64,000 bases of DNA, from positions 930,001 to 994,000 of the forward strand of contig CANNGL010000001.1 in assembly GCA_947504205.1 (NCBI GenBank), read 5' to 3'. Made by a program: the position numbers and the translations under genes. This stretch comes from an uncultured Litoreibacter sp. (GTDB taxonomy: Bacteria; Pseudomonadota; Alphaproteobacteria; Rhodobacterales; Rhodobacteraceae). Of the stretch, positions 54,914-63,701 are shown piece by piece (position 1 is the stretch's first letter; the number at the start of each line of letters is the position of its first letter). The notes beneath the pieces were generated by a model. The model saw nothing but the letters and a program-made list of their open reading frames with translations. It searched no databases and was not told the origin of the DNA.

Positions 54914-55681
54914 ATGTTCGGGCGATCTGGGCCTGACACAGCAGCGCCGCCGGCGTCGCAAGATCAGTTCGAGAAGGCATTCGGCGTCGCATATTCCCTT
55001 GAGCGCGGTCGTTTGCAGGATGGCACCAAGCAGGCGCTTTTTGCCGGCCTGTCCGAGATCCCGTTGCCGGATGCCAATGCGCTCGGGACTATTCTGACCT
55101 CCGCCTATATGTCCGATGTTTTTGAGCCCGATCGGGCCGGACCATTCCTTCGGACGGTGGCGACAAGTCTTGACTCGCTTAACGATGCACACGCCAATGC
55201 AGAGCTCTGGACCAGTTTGTGGGCCAAAAAACTCATGCAACGGCTTGCACCAAAATTGGGTATCCTTTGGCTTCCCTATGGCGCAGAGGACCCTGATGCG
55301 CGGCTCATGTTCACTTATGTCCGCTCGTCACAGGTCAGCCGCCACAACTCCGAAAAAATCATCAACCTGCTCAGCCGCTATAAGGCATTTGGCAAACCCG
55401 ACCGCGTCGAGACATTCGAGCTTAACGCACAAGCTGGTGAAGAGCCCGACAGTGGCTGGTTTCGAAACCTGCGAATTGATGGTGGGAACATCCTAACCGC
55501 TGCGGGCTGCGCCTCTTCGGAGAAAAGCCTGCTGCGCGACATTTTCAAAACCCCGACGGTGCGCGAATTCTCGTCGAGTTCGCTTGCGTATCAGCTTGAG
55601 GTCGCGCTGCGGCATATTCCAGCCTACCCAAGAGAACCTGCGAGCTGGAGCGCTCGGGTGGTGGTTTCGCCAGCACGGTAG
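54914..55681 (+). CDS. conserved hypothetical protein (255 residues)
   Basis: I do not recognise this protein. It is soluble, with no signal peptide or transmembrane segment. The N-terminal 100 residues are helical (FEKAFGVAYSLERGRLQDGT, ILTSAYMSDVFEP), the middle has FTYVRSSQVSRHNSEKIINL, and the C-terminus is rich in Ser and Arg. It is co-transcribed with the alpha/beta hydrolase. No catalytic motif can be pointed out. Confidence 0.65.
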   Translation: MFGRSGPDTAAPPASQDQFEKAFGVAYSLERGRLQDGTKQALFAGLSEIPLPDANALGTILTSAYMSDVFEPDRAGPFLRTVATSLDSLNDAHANAELWTSLWAKKLMQRLAPKLGILWLPYGAEDPDARLMFTYVRSSQVSRHNSEKIINLLSRYKAFGKPDRVETFELNAQAGEEPDSGWFRNLRIDGGNILTAAGCASSEKSLLRDIFKTPTVREFSSSSLAYQLEVALRHIPAYPREPASWSARVVVSPAR

Positions 55682-55751
55682 GCAATTCCGCCCTTGTGCA
55701 AGGACATCGATTGTCGCCATATCTGGCGCAAGACTTCGAAAGGGATGAGGC

Positions 55752-55979
55752 ATGGGTATCACCGAAGATCTGGCCGATAGCTTGGCCAAGGACGTGATTG
55801 CGGCGGAAGAAAAACTTGGCTCAGAAGAGGATGCGCTGGCCAAAGAAATTGCCACGGTGATCGGGGCCAGCTCGACCACGACTCAAGAGGCCTTTTTGAC
55901 AGCCATGCGTGTGCGCCGTGCAGAAGCCCGCGCGCGAAAAGTCTTGGAACAGAAGCTTGCCGATGCGGATAAGTCCTGA
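55752..55979 (+). CDS. small acidic/helical conserved hypothetical (75 residues)
   Basis: A 75-residue protein of alternating charged and Ala residues (DLADSLAKDVIAAEEKLGSE, VRRAEARARKVLEQKLADAD), probably all helix with coiled-coil potential. The start has AAAGG-type bases upstream (GAAAGGGATGAGG). It lies 70 bases after the 255-residue unknown. No family recognised; similar small proteins are common in Rhodobacterales. Confidence 0.6.
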   Translation: MGITEDLADSLAKDVIAAEEKLGSEEDALAKEIATVIGASSTTTQEAFLTAMRVRRAEARARKVLEQKLADADKS

Positions 55980-55982
55980 GGG

Positions 55983-57113
55983 CTAGCCCCGCAATCGCGC
56001 ACGCTCACGTTGAAGCCAAAGCCCAGAAATCAGCAATGGCCCCATATCGATATCGCCTTGCCGCAAAGCGTCGTCAAACTCGGCATAAGATAAAACCTGA
56101 CGCCGGATATCTTCATGTTCGCTATCGAGCCCGGCCACCCCATTTTCGACTTGGCTAAGGTCACATTCCGCCAGAAATGACGTCAGAAACTCGGTGTTCG
56201 AACCGGGCGCAGGATAGTAACGCCCGACGACATGCAACTCACCCAAGACCAGCCCGGCCTCTTCCTGCGCTTCCCTTCGTGCGGTTGTTTCAGGGGTTTC
56301 ACCAGGATCAAGCCGACCGGCGATGGCCTCTAGCGCCCAAGGACGCAGATCGCCCCGCATCAGCATCGGCGCACGAAACTGTTCGATCAGCAACACCAGA
56401 TCATGTATCGGATCATAAGGCAGAACTGTCACGGCATCGGCAGTCACAAAGACTTCGCGGTTCATTTCGGCGCTTTGCCCACCTTGAAAAGTCCGGTGCT
56501 TCAGCGTTACCGATTCAACCGCAAAGAATTCTGAATGTGGTATTTTTTGCTCGACAATCTGCACATCGCTTTTGGTAAAGCCGTGTTTGAAGCGACTTGA
56601 AGATGGCTTGGCGCGTGCGTTCAGACGTGCTTGCGCCCGGGTTTCAATAACGTTCATGCGGCGCGCCACCTCAGATGGCGCGAACTGCCCCATCATGCGC
56701 ATCACCTCTACCGCGCTTGTGCGCATCAAGGCGCCGCTCTTGCTCTGCCAAACCTTCAGCAGCCAGTCGCGCTCGGACGGCTCGAACCGCCCCGGCGCTG
56801 GCCGATAGGCTTGCGCCGCGACCGCTGCGCCGTCACACATCACCTCCAGAGGCTGCAAGACGTAGTCAAAAATACGCTCGTAGAAATCCAATCGCTCAAG
56901 TTCGGCGTTTGTCAGTCCATCTAGCAAGAGGCCGTCTGCCTGTCGCCCCGGTGCCTCAGCAAGAAGCGGCAATTCCACATCTTTGGAAAGGGAAACACGC
57001 ATGTTTTCCAGAACTGCAGGGCGGCCTTCATGACGGCGTCCCAAGACTATCTCGAGATGATCGAGATCGCGAAGCGTTCCAAAGATGAAAATGGGCGGGG
57101 GTGTCACCCCCAT
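55983..57113 (-). CDS. GGCT-like/NUDIX fusion, ADP-ribose pyrophosphatase-like
   Basis: 376 residues from the ATG at 57113 (MGVTPPPIFIFGTL); an ATG at 57128 adds five. The N-terminal 110 residues resemble a gamma-glutamylcyclotransferase (AIG2-like) domain: FIFGTLRDLDHLEIVLGRR, ERIFDYVLQPLEV. The C-terminal 190 residues are a NUDIX domain with the box GRLDPGETPETTARREAQEEAG. The NUDIX part is closest to ADP-ribose or nucleoside diphosphate sugar hydrolases. What the first domain does is unknown. Confidence 0.85.
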   Translation of the reverse strand: MGVTPPPIFIFGTLRDLDHLEIVLGRRHEGRPAVLENMRVSLSKDVELPLLAEAPGRQADGLLLDGLTNAELERLDFYERIFDYVLQPLEVMCDGAAVAAQAYRPAPGRFEPSERDWLLKVWQSKSGALMRTSAVEVMRMMGQFAPSEVARRMNVIETRAQARLNARAKPSSSRFKHGFTKSDVQIVEQKIPHSEFFAVESVTLKHRTFQGGQSAEMNREVFVTADAVTVLPYDPIHDLVLLIEQFRAPMLMRGDLRPWALEAIAGRLDPGETPETTARREAQEEAGLVLGELHVVGRYYPAPGSNTEFLTSFLAECDLSQVENGVAGLDSEHEDIRRQVLSYAEFDDALRQGDIDMGPLLISGLWLQRERARLRG

Positions 57114-57544
57114 TTTCTGTGGCCCCATTCTGCCAGCGGCCCCACCAATAGCGCAGCACCAATCAGATATGCCGCTGGCGTTGGATTGATCAGCAAAACG
57201 CCGTATTCGATGACAATCCCGAACATATTCACAATCGCATCCATTGGCCCATCATATTGAAGGCGGATCGAGCGTTTGAGCATCTCTGAGATCGCAAAGA
57301 CCAGCAAAACAAAGAAGACAGACACGAACACCACATAGATGCCCATACTGACAGCAACATTGTACCCGCGACCGGCCAGCCGACCGACTACCTTCCATGA
57401 ACAAGCCGCAGGAACCAATGCGCTTACCGGGATCAACCATTTGGTTGGCAGACCCTCGGGCAAAAACGGTCGCACGGCTTCAGCTGTCAGATAACCAGTG
57501 ATAATCATGACAATGGCGGCAATAAGTTTTGCGGCTGTGGGCAT
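57104..57544 (-). CDS. trgA: TrgA-family membrane protein
   Basis: 146 residues with four hydrophobic segments, starting PTAAKLIAAIVMIITGYLTA and including AVSMGIYVVFVSVFFVLLVF. TrgA was named from the tellurite resistance locus of Rhodobacter sphaeroides; its biochemical role is unclear. The stop overlaps the NUDIX gene start by 10 bases. It is 45 bases after cfa. Confidence 0.8.
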   Translation of the reverse strand: MPTAAKLIAAIVMIITGYLTAEAVRPFLPEGLPTKWLIPVSALVPAACSWKVVGRLAGRGYNVAVSMGIYVVFVSVFFVLLVFAISEMLKRSIRLQYDGPMDAIVNMFGIVIEYGVLLINPTPAAYLIGAALLVGPLAEWGHRKWG

Positions 57545-57589
57545 CGGACGTCTCTTTTCACTGCTCCAAAGAGACCTCTTGGCGGGCCC

Positions 57590-58801
57590 CTATTCTGGTC
57601 GCGTCATTGTAATCTGGGTCACATCGCAATTTCCACTCCAGAAAGTACTGGCGCAGGACGTGAGGTAAAAATTCCACATATTGCGAAAGCGCTGGTCAAA
57701 GCCCAATGCCGCAACGTCGTGCCAACGATCATTGAATGTTTCGTGCCAGCGCCGCAGCGTTTGGCTATAGCTTTGGCCGAATTCGATCGATCCTTTCAGC
57801 TGCAAACCAGCACGGGCAATTTCACTCCGCAGCGCGGAGGGCGATGGAAGCATACCCCCCGGGAAGATATATTTCTGAATAAAATCAACGCCTCGCTTGT
57901 AAACCTCCCAGCGTTCATCTTGCACAGTGATGATCTGTAGCGTCGCATGTTTGCCTGGCTTCAACCGCTCCCGAACCGTATCAAAATAAACGGGCCAGTA
58001 TTTCTCCCCCACCGCTTCAAACATCTCTATCGAGGCGATCCCGTCATATTGCCCCGTCTCATCGCGGTAGTCCTGCATCTTGATTTCAACCATATCGCTG
58101 AGACCCGCTTTGGCGATCCGTTCAACAGCGAAGTCGTGCTGTTCTTGTGAAATGGTCAGGCCTGTGACCTTCAAGCCCCGCTCCTTGGCGGCATATTCTG
58201 CAAATCCGCCCCAGCCGCAGCCAATCTCAAGCACATGATCGCCGGGCTGCGCGCCCATCTCATCCACCATACTCGCGTATTTTTGGATCTGAGCGTTTTC
58301 AAGGCTTTCCTGGCCGGTCTTAAAGTAAGCTGAGCTATAGGTCATGGTATCGTCCAGCCACAAACCGTAGAACTTGTTTCCAAGGTCATAGTGGTAAGAG
58401 ATATTCTTTTTCGCTTGCTCTTTCGAGTTCGACTGCATCCAGAAGCGCAATTTCTCGTACGCACGCACAAGGCCCATTCCCGGGTAGCCATCGTAGACGT
58501 CTTCATTGTCCGAATGGACCAGGTCCATAAATGCCTGCAAATCAGGCGTGGTCCACCAACCATCAAGATAGGCATCACAAAAACCCAGATCTCCCTCTCG
58601 GATCAGACGGGCAAAAAGATCGGGATTGTGCACGGTAAACTCGGCCACGGGCCCCGGTTTTCTTCCTTCTGCACGGAATATCCGACCATCATCGAGCTTG
58701 GTGTCCAGTCTGCCAAACTCCAACTTCTGCGCCGTCGCAAAAGCCTGCTTGAAATAACGCGGCAGGTCGGTTTGGCCATCAGTCGAAGTCAGAATTTCCA
58801 T
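57590..58801 (-). CDS. cfa: cyclopropane-fatty-acyl-phospholipid synthase
   Basis: 403 residues. SAM-binding motif VLEIGCGWGGFAEYAAKERG, the preceding DLGNKFYGLWLDDTMTYSSA, and the downstream ASIEMFEAVGEKYW plus QKYIFPGGMLPS are all family marks. It adds a methylene group across double bonds of phospholipid acyl chains at the inner membrane. It follows the photolyase gene by 105 bases; in R. sphaeroides a photolyase and a Cfa homologue both belong to the singlet-oxygen (RpoE-ChrR) regulon. Confidence 0.93.
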   Translation of the reverse strand: MEILTSTDGQTDLPRYFKQAFATAQKLEFGRLDTKLDDGRIFRAEGRKPGPVAEFTVHNPDLFARLIREGDLGFCDAYLDGWWTTPDLQAFMDLVHSDNEDVYDGYPGMGLVRAYEKLRFWMQSNSKEQAKKNISYHYDLGNKFYGLWLDDTMTYSSAYFKTGQESLENAQIQKYASMVDEMGAQPGDHVLEIGCGWGGFAEYAAKERGLKVTGLTISQEQHDFAVERIAKAGLSDMVEIKMQDYRDETGQYDGIASIEMFEAVGEKYWPVYFDTVRERLKPGKHATLQIITVQDERWEVYKRGVDFIQKYIFPGGMLPSPSALRSEIARAGLQLKGSIEFGQSYSQTLRRWHETFNDRWHDVAALGFDQRFRNMWNFYLTSCASTFWSGNCDVTQITMTRPE

Positions 58802-58906
58802 GCTTCCCCCCAGAATTCCCGTGTTATTTTAGACAGATACAAAAAGCCCGCTCAAGTTGTTTTGAGTCTTTGAAGAAGTCTCGTTGTCGAAATAACCTGT
58901 TTCGCC

Positions 58907-60322
58907 TCATCGAGCTTGATACGCATCAAGCGCGCGCTGTCGCCCCTCATCCAGCGCAACAACTGGCTCTGGATAAGGGTCATCGGCAGACAGTGACCAG
59001 CTTTCAGGGATCGCCGCGTAGTAATCCAACGCGGGTGTACCCGGGGTATTTGCCGTTTCAGCGAGAAACCTTGCGCGGTATTCACCGCTTTTATCGAACT
59101 TTTCTATTTGAGTGTCTGGGTTGAAGATACGGAAATAGGGTGTCGCATCGGGACCCGAGCCCGCAGACCACTGCCAACCCATTGCATTTGAAGCAGGATC
59201 CCAGTCGGTCAAGCAATCCTCGAACCAATCGAGCCCAACTTTCCAGTGGGTCATTAGATGCTTGGTCAGATAGGAGGCCACGATCATCCGGCCACGGTTA
59301 TGCATCGTGCCCGTGACGTACATTTCGCGCATCGCACTATCGACGAATTCAACGCCTGTGCGGCCTTGCTTCCAGGCCTTCACCTGGTCGGAACCGTCAT
59401 CCTCATTCCAGGGAAAGGCGTCCCATTCCTCACGCCAGTTGGCTGAAGTGATCCGAGGTGTGTGATACACGAGGTGATAGGCAAATTCACGCCAAACCAG
59501 TTCCTTGAGAAACGTCTCAGCGCCCGCCTTACCATCGTTCAGCGCTTGCCATCCGGCTTCCCAACAGGTTCGGGGGCCGATCTCCCCGTAGGTCAGATTT
59601 TCTGACAGACGAGATGTGCCATCGACCGCAGGCAGGTCGCGTGTTGTGTCATAGTCAGCGACGATTTCATCAATGAAGTGATCCAGCCGCGCCTTGGCCT
59701 TTTGCTCACCCACACGAATATGCTTTGCAACAATGTCCGCCCCTCGCCGCATCGCAGCTCCCATGGCCCAATCCTGGATCGCATCGCTTTCTGGCCAATT
59801 TTCTGGCGGTGTAAGTGATGTCACGGCAGAATTTGGAGAACTGACATCGCGGCCCCGCACGGCCTTCCACATTGGGGTGAATACCTTGTAGAAACCGCCT
59901 GTCTTTGTCTCAACTGTCCAAGGCTCAAACAGGAGATGGCCCGCGTGGCTAACGGCATCGATACCATCATCTTTCAGGCTCGATTTAACTTCGGTATCAC
60001 GCGCGATGGCCTGCGGATCATAGGCGCGGGACCAATGCACAGCCCCTGCTCCGGTTTCTGAAATCAGAGCACGCAGGACCTCAAGCGCCGGCCCCCGTCT
60101 TAGGATTAACTTCGACCCGATGCCGGCCAAGCCCTCTGCGAAATGCTCGACTCCCAAGCCAAAGCGCCATTTCGGCGCAGCTCCATGTTGTTCGATCACC
60201 TCGTCTAGGATGAAAATCGGGATCACCGGGCGCCCACTTTCAGCCGCCGCCGTCAAACCCGGATTGTCGGCCAGACGCAAATCACGCCGGACCCAATAAA
60301 GTAGTGGAGAGCTGTCGCCCAT
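58907..60322 (-). CDS. phr: deoxyribodipyrimidine photolyase
   Basis: 471 residues, class I CPD photolyase/cryptochrome family. The N-terminal antenna domain begins PLLYWVRRDLRLADNPGL. The FAD domain has WREFAYHLVYHTP, NRGRMIVASYLTKHLMTHW and DCLTDWDPASNAMGWQWSAG. It repairs UV pyrimidine dimers with blue light. It begins 16 bases after the class V aminotransferase gene. Confidence 0.94.
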   Translation of the reverse strand: MGDSSPLLYWVRRDLRLADNPGLTAAAESGRPVIPIFILDEVIEQHGAAPKWRFGLGVEHFAEGLAGIGSKLILRRGPALEVLRALISETGAGAVHWSRAYDPQAIARDTEVKSSLKDDGIDAVSHAGHLLFEPWTVETKTGGFYKVFTPMWKAVRGRDVSSPNSAVTSLTPPENWPESDAIQDWAMGAAMRRGADIVAKHIRVGEQKAKARLDHFIDEIVADYDTTRDLPAVDGTSRLSENLTYGEIGPRTCWEAGWQALNDGKAGAETFLKELVWREFAYHLVYHTPRITSANWREEWDAFPWNEDDGSDQVKAWKQGRTGVEFVDSAMREMYVTGTMHNRGRMIVASYLTKHLMTHWKVGLDWFEDCLTDWDPASNAMGWQWSAGSGPDATPYFRIFNPDTQIEKFDKSGEYRARFLAETANTPGTPALDYYAAIPESWSLSADDPYPEPVVALDEGRQRALDAYQAR

Positions 60323-60338
60323 ATCGCCCCTCGCGTCC

Positions 60339-61556
60339 CTATAGGACGTGATCTAGGGCGGCGATCAGTTGGTCAACCTCTTGCGCGGTCGTATAGTGAA
60401 CAAATGACAGTCGCAGAACACCTTTCTTGGGATCGACCCCCATCGCGGTAAGGGGTCGTACCGCGTAAAAATCGCCACCACCGGCCATGATACCATTTTG
60501 GGCCAGGGCTTTGGCGGCTTCCTCCCCCGATCCTGCAAGTTCTAAAGCAACAGTCGGAGCGCGGTTCTCTGCCTGATGAGGCCCAAGCAACCTGACGGAA
60601 TTTTTCGCCGCGACATAGTCGAGCAAGGGTTGCAAAGCTTCTATCTCATGTGCGCGCATAAGGTCGTGCACACCCTGCGCCCGCGTCTCTGGCGACCCGG
60701 TGACACCATGATGGCGCGCAATATCGTCGATATAGTCGGCCATGCCCGCTGAGGCAGCGACCTGAGCGTGATCAGGCCCTGCTGGTGTAAATCGCTTGTA
60801 GAGCGCGCCTGCGTTGAAGTGATGGGCTTGATTTGGCAACTGCTCGCCCAACGCCCGGCGCACGACCATGATGCCCTGATGCGGCCCATAGGTTTTATAG
60901 GCGGAGAACATGTAAATATCCGCCCCCAGTTGCTTAACGTTCGGAAGGCCGTGGGGCGCATAAGAAACACCATCCACGCAAACATATGTACCCGACGCGT
61001 GGGCCTTTGCCGTGATCGCGGCGACATCGTTGATCTCTCCCACCACATTGGAGCAGTGCGGGAAGCAAAGAAGCTTCGCGCCCGGAAGCAGGTTGTTCAG
61101 ATCGTCGATATTGAGATGCCCGGTTTCTGGATCAAGCTGCCATTCCCGCACCTCGACGCCACGTTCTGCCAAACGTCGCCAGGCGCCTGCATTGGCCTCA
61201 TGGTCCTGATTGCTGACGACAATCGCATCACCGGCGCTCAACCAATCCGCAAACGCATGGGCCAGCACGTAGACATTTTGCGTGGTCGACGGCCCGAAAC
61301 TTATCTCATCGGTATCGACCCCCATGATCTGGGCCAGTCTTTCACGGGCCTCGTCCATCTCTTCGCCACCCAGACGGGAGGCTTCGAAGGGCGCATAGGG
61401 CTGCACCTTGCGCTCCCGATAGAAGCGGGTCAGCCGGTCCACAACCTGTCTGCAGGGGTATGACCCGCCTGCATTTTCGAAGAAAGCCTGTCCTTGAAGT
61501 GAAGGCTCTGAAAACGCCGGAAACTGCGCCCGGACAAAATCGATATCTAGTTTCAT
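60339..61556 (-). CDS. class V aminotransferase, cysteine desulfurase-like
   Basis: 405 residues from the ATG at 61556 (MKLDIDFVRAQFPAFSEPSL); the frame upstream is open to 61814 but noncoding. PLP lysine in SAYKTYGPHQG and the N-terminal FFENAGGSYPCRQVVDRL match the VC1184-type cysteine-desulfurase family. There is no RAGxHC or SxGSACxS active cysteine loop of SufS or IscS, so it may act on another amino acid. First gene of the run toward phr and cfa. Confidence 0.87.
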   Translation of the reverse strand: MKLDIDFVRAQFPAFSEPSLQGQAFFENAGGSYPCRQVVDRLTRFYRERKVQPYAPFEASRLGGEEMDEARERLAQIMGVDTDEISFGPSTTQNVYVLAHAFADWLSAGDAIVVSNQDHEANAGAWRRLAERGVEVREWQLDPETGHLNIDDLNNLLPGAKLLCFPHCSNVVGEINDVAAITAKAHASGTYVCVDGVSYAPHGLPNVKQLGADIYMFSAYKTYGPHQGIMVVRRALGEQLPNQAHHFNAGALYKRFTPAGPDHAQVAASAGMADYIDDIARHHGVTGSPETRAQGVHDLMRAHEIEALQPLLDYVAAKNSVRLLGPHQAENRAPTVALELAGSGEEAAKALAQNGIMAGGGDFYAVRPLTAMGVDPKKGVLRLSFVHYTTAQEVDQLIAALDHVL

Positions 61557-61791
61557 CCGACCGATCGTCTGGGAGCTATGGGCAAAGGTCAAGGCGCGGT
61601 CTTCGAGACACACAAGGCCAAAACACATCGAATCCGGTCGTTTTTGTACCAAGAGGCGTTGCAGATATCGGTAGAGTTTCTCACACGACGGAAAGCTCGT
61701 GATAGTGTCGATCTCAGGTGTAGTGAGTCGCACTAACAATACGAACCGGGGCAAACCGGTCTTAATTGCCAACAACAGACAGGGACTGATC

Positions 61792-63630
61792 ATGGCACTA
61801 AAAGAACCATTCACCGATCTGGAGATCGAAAAAGCCCAAGGTGGCTTTTATGAGGGCTATAGCCTTCCGATCGCCTTGATTTCAAAAGGAATTATGGTCG
61901 CGCTCGTACTTTGGGCGTTGATTTTCCCACTTAGTGCCAATGGCACGCTGGACGCTTGGAACTGGGCGCTTCTACAAGGGTGGAACACGTTTTACATCAT
62001 CTCCGTAGGCATCTTCGCGTTCTTCCTGTTCGCTCTTGCGATACTACCGACTGGTCGGCGCAAGCTAGGCGGCGCGGATACCGTTCCAGAATTTTCCAAC
62101 TTCTCGTGGTTCTCCATGATGTTTGGTGCGGGTCTGGGTGTCGGACTCATGGTCTTTGCGACGGCTGAGCCTTTGGGCCTTTGGGGGTCCAACCCATTGA
62201 CCGTTGCGGGCGAAGTTGAAGGTGGCACGCCAGAAGCAGTTAAGTCAGCATTCCGCTATACCTTCCTGCATTACGGCTTTCATGCTTGGGCGATCTACGT
62301 GGTTACAGGCCTCAGCCTTGCCTATTACGCGTATACACGTGACATGCCGCTGACGATCCGCTCGGCACTGACACCTCTGCTTGGCAAATACGCCAACGGG
62401 GCGATCGGCCACCTTGTCGACGTTCTCGGCGTTGTTGCGACGATCTTGGGTGTCTCGGTCACCATCGGCTTTGGCGTCAGCCAGTTCGTTGATGGGGTCT
62501 ATGCGGTCTCTGGTATGGAATGGCTGATGGGCTCGGCCGAAGGCGATGCGCCTGCCAAACCATCAACAGTTGGCCTGATTACAGCTTTGGCTGTGATCAT
62601 GACGCTGTCGATCATCTCGGCTGTCTCGGGTGTTGGCCGCGGGATCAAATATCTGTCAAACCTCAATCTGGTCTTGTCGGTTATCCTGCTGATGACATTC
62701 GTCATCTTCGGCTCATTCATGTTTGCCATGTCCACCTATGCAACAGCATTCGTCGACTATGTGATCCAGTTCGTCGCTCTGAGTTTCGAGGCCTACTCCC
62801 CTCTGAGCGAGGCGGAATTTGCTGCAAACCTGGACCCGGCTGCGGCACCTCTCGCAGCCGAACTCTATGGCGGTGCGACCAATGCTTGGGGCAGCCTGTC
62901 TGGCTTCCAAGGTGGACTTGAAGGAGACGCGGCAGCTCTGGCACCAGAAGCGCAGATCGCGGCCTATGAGGCAGGCACCCAAGGGCGCTTGTTCGGCTGG
63001 CAGTCCGGTTGGACCACGTTCTACTGGGCTTGGTGGATTGCCTTCTCGCCATTCGTCGGTCTCTTCTTGGCTCGCATCTCAAAGGGTCGCACCGTACGGG
63101 AATTCATCCTTGGCTGCGTAATTGCACCAGCGTTGGTGTGCTTCGCGTGGATGACCATCCTTGGCGGTACAGCGATTGATCTTGAGTTGAGCGGCGTTGC
63201 AGAGGGAGCCATCAAAGGCGCAAGCAACACCAACAAGCTCTTTACCACACTGAGCTACATGATCTCGGGTGGGTTCCTCTCGGCCATCACTGTCATGTGC
63301 GTGGTTCTGATCATGACCTTCCTTGTGACCTCGGCTGACTCCGGCATTCTGGTGATGAACACCATCATGTCGGGTGGCGAGCAGGAAACCGGCATCAAGC
63401 ACCGCATCATCTGGGGCCTGATCATGACCGGTGTTATCGGGGCATTGATCATCGCCGGAAATACCGGGGCTGCGGCCAATCCGCTGGACAGCTTACAAGA
63501 TGCGATGATTATCGGTGCCCTGCCATTCACAATCGTCATGGTCTTGATGGTGATCTCGCTGATCAAAGCCATGTGGAATGACAGCCGTCGCGAAAAAGCG
63601 GGTACGACCGTCGGTCAACCTGCTGAGTGA
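61792..63630 (+). CDS. BCCT-family transporter
   Basis: 612 residues from the ATG at 61792 (AGGGA 7 bases before it). Twelve transmembrane helices with family marks FGAGLGVGLMVFATAEPLGL, YWAWWIAFSPFVGLFLARIS and KGRTVREF. It imports a quaternary ammonium or sulfonium osmolyte such as betaine, choline or DMSP. The loop before the WAWW helix is about 60 residues longer than in typical members and Ala/Gly-rich (NLDPAAAPLAAELYGGATNA), and the third aromatic-box position is Phe (WWIAF) where Trp is usual. It is convergent with acuI. Confidence 0.92.
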   Translation: MALKEPFTDLEIEKAQGGFYEGYSLPIALISKGIMVALVLWALIFPLSANGTLDAWNWALLQGWNTFYIISVGIFAFFLFALAILPTGRRKLGGADTVPEFSNFSWFSMMFGAGLGVGLMVFATAEPLGLWGSNPLTVAGEVEGGTPEAVKSAFRYTFLHYGFHAWAIYVVTGLSLAYYAYTRDMPLTIRSALTPLLGKYANGAIGHLVDVLGVVATILGVSVTIGFGVSQFVDGVYAVSGMEWLMGSAEGDAPAKPSTVGLITALAVIMTLSIISAVSGVGRGIKYLSNLNLVLSVILLMTFVIFGSFMFAMSTYATAFVDYVIQFVALSFEAYSPLSEAEFAANLDPAAAPLAAELYGGATNAWGSLSGFQGGLEGDAAALAPEAQIAAYEAGTQGRLFGWQSGWTTFYWAWWIAFSPFVGLFLARISKGRTVREFILGCVIAPALVCFAWMTILGGTAIDLELSGVAEGAIKGASNTNKLFTTLSYMISGGFLSAITVMCVVLIMTFLVTSADSGILVMNTIMSGGEQETGIKHRIIWGLIMTGVIGALIIAGNTGAAANPLDSLQDAMIIGALPFTIVMVLMVISLIKAMWNDSRREKAGTTVGQPAE

Positions 63631-63652
63631 TCGGCTCAGAATATAAACAAAA

Positions 63653-63685
63653 AAAACGGCGCCTCTCGGGGCGCCGTTTTCTTTT
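63653..63685. terminator. bidirectional terminator between BCCT and acuI genes
   Basis: CGGCGCC/GGCGCCG stem with a TCTCGG loop, flanked by A4 and T4 that extend the stem, with T-rich ends on both strands. It serves both convergent genes. Confidence 0.85.
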
Positions 63686-63701
63686 GCAGTAATGTATTCG
63701 C

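Noticed and set aside
58802-58906. Terminator between phr and cfa
   Set aside because: CTCAA/TTGAG is only a 5-base stem and the T run is separated from it by CGGGC.
61721-61735. TAGTG-N5-CACTA repeat before the BCCT gene as an operator
   Set aside because: The arms are only 5 bases, do not extend, and no regulator is adjacent.
61557-61814. Upstream extension of the class V aminotransferase frame
   Set aside because: It crosses the BCCT start region, shows no family similarity, and the family N-terminus begins at 61556.
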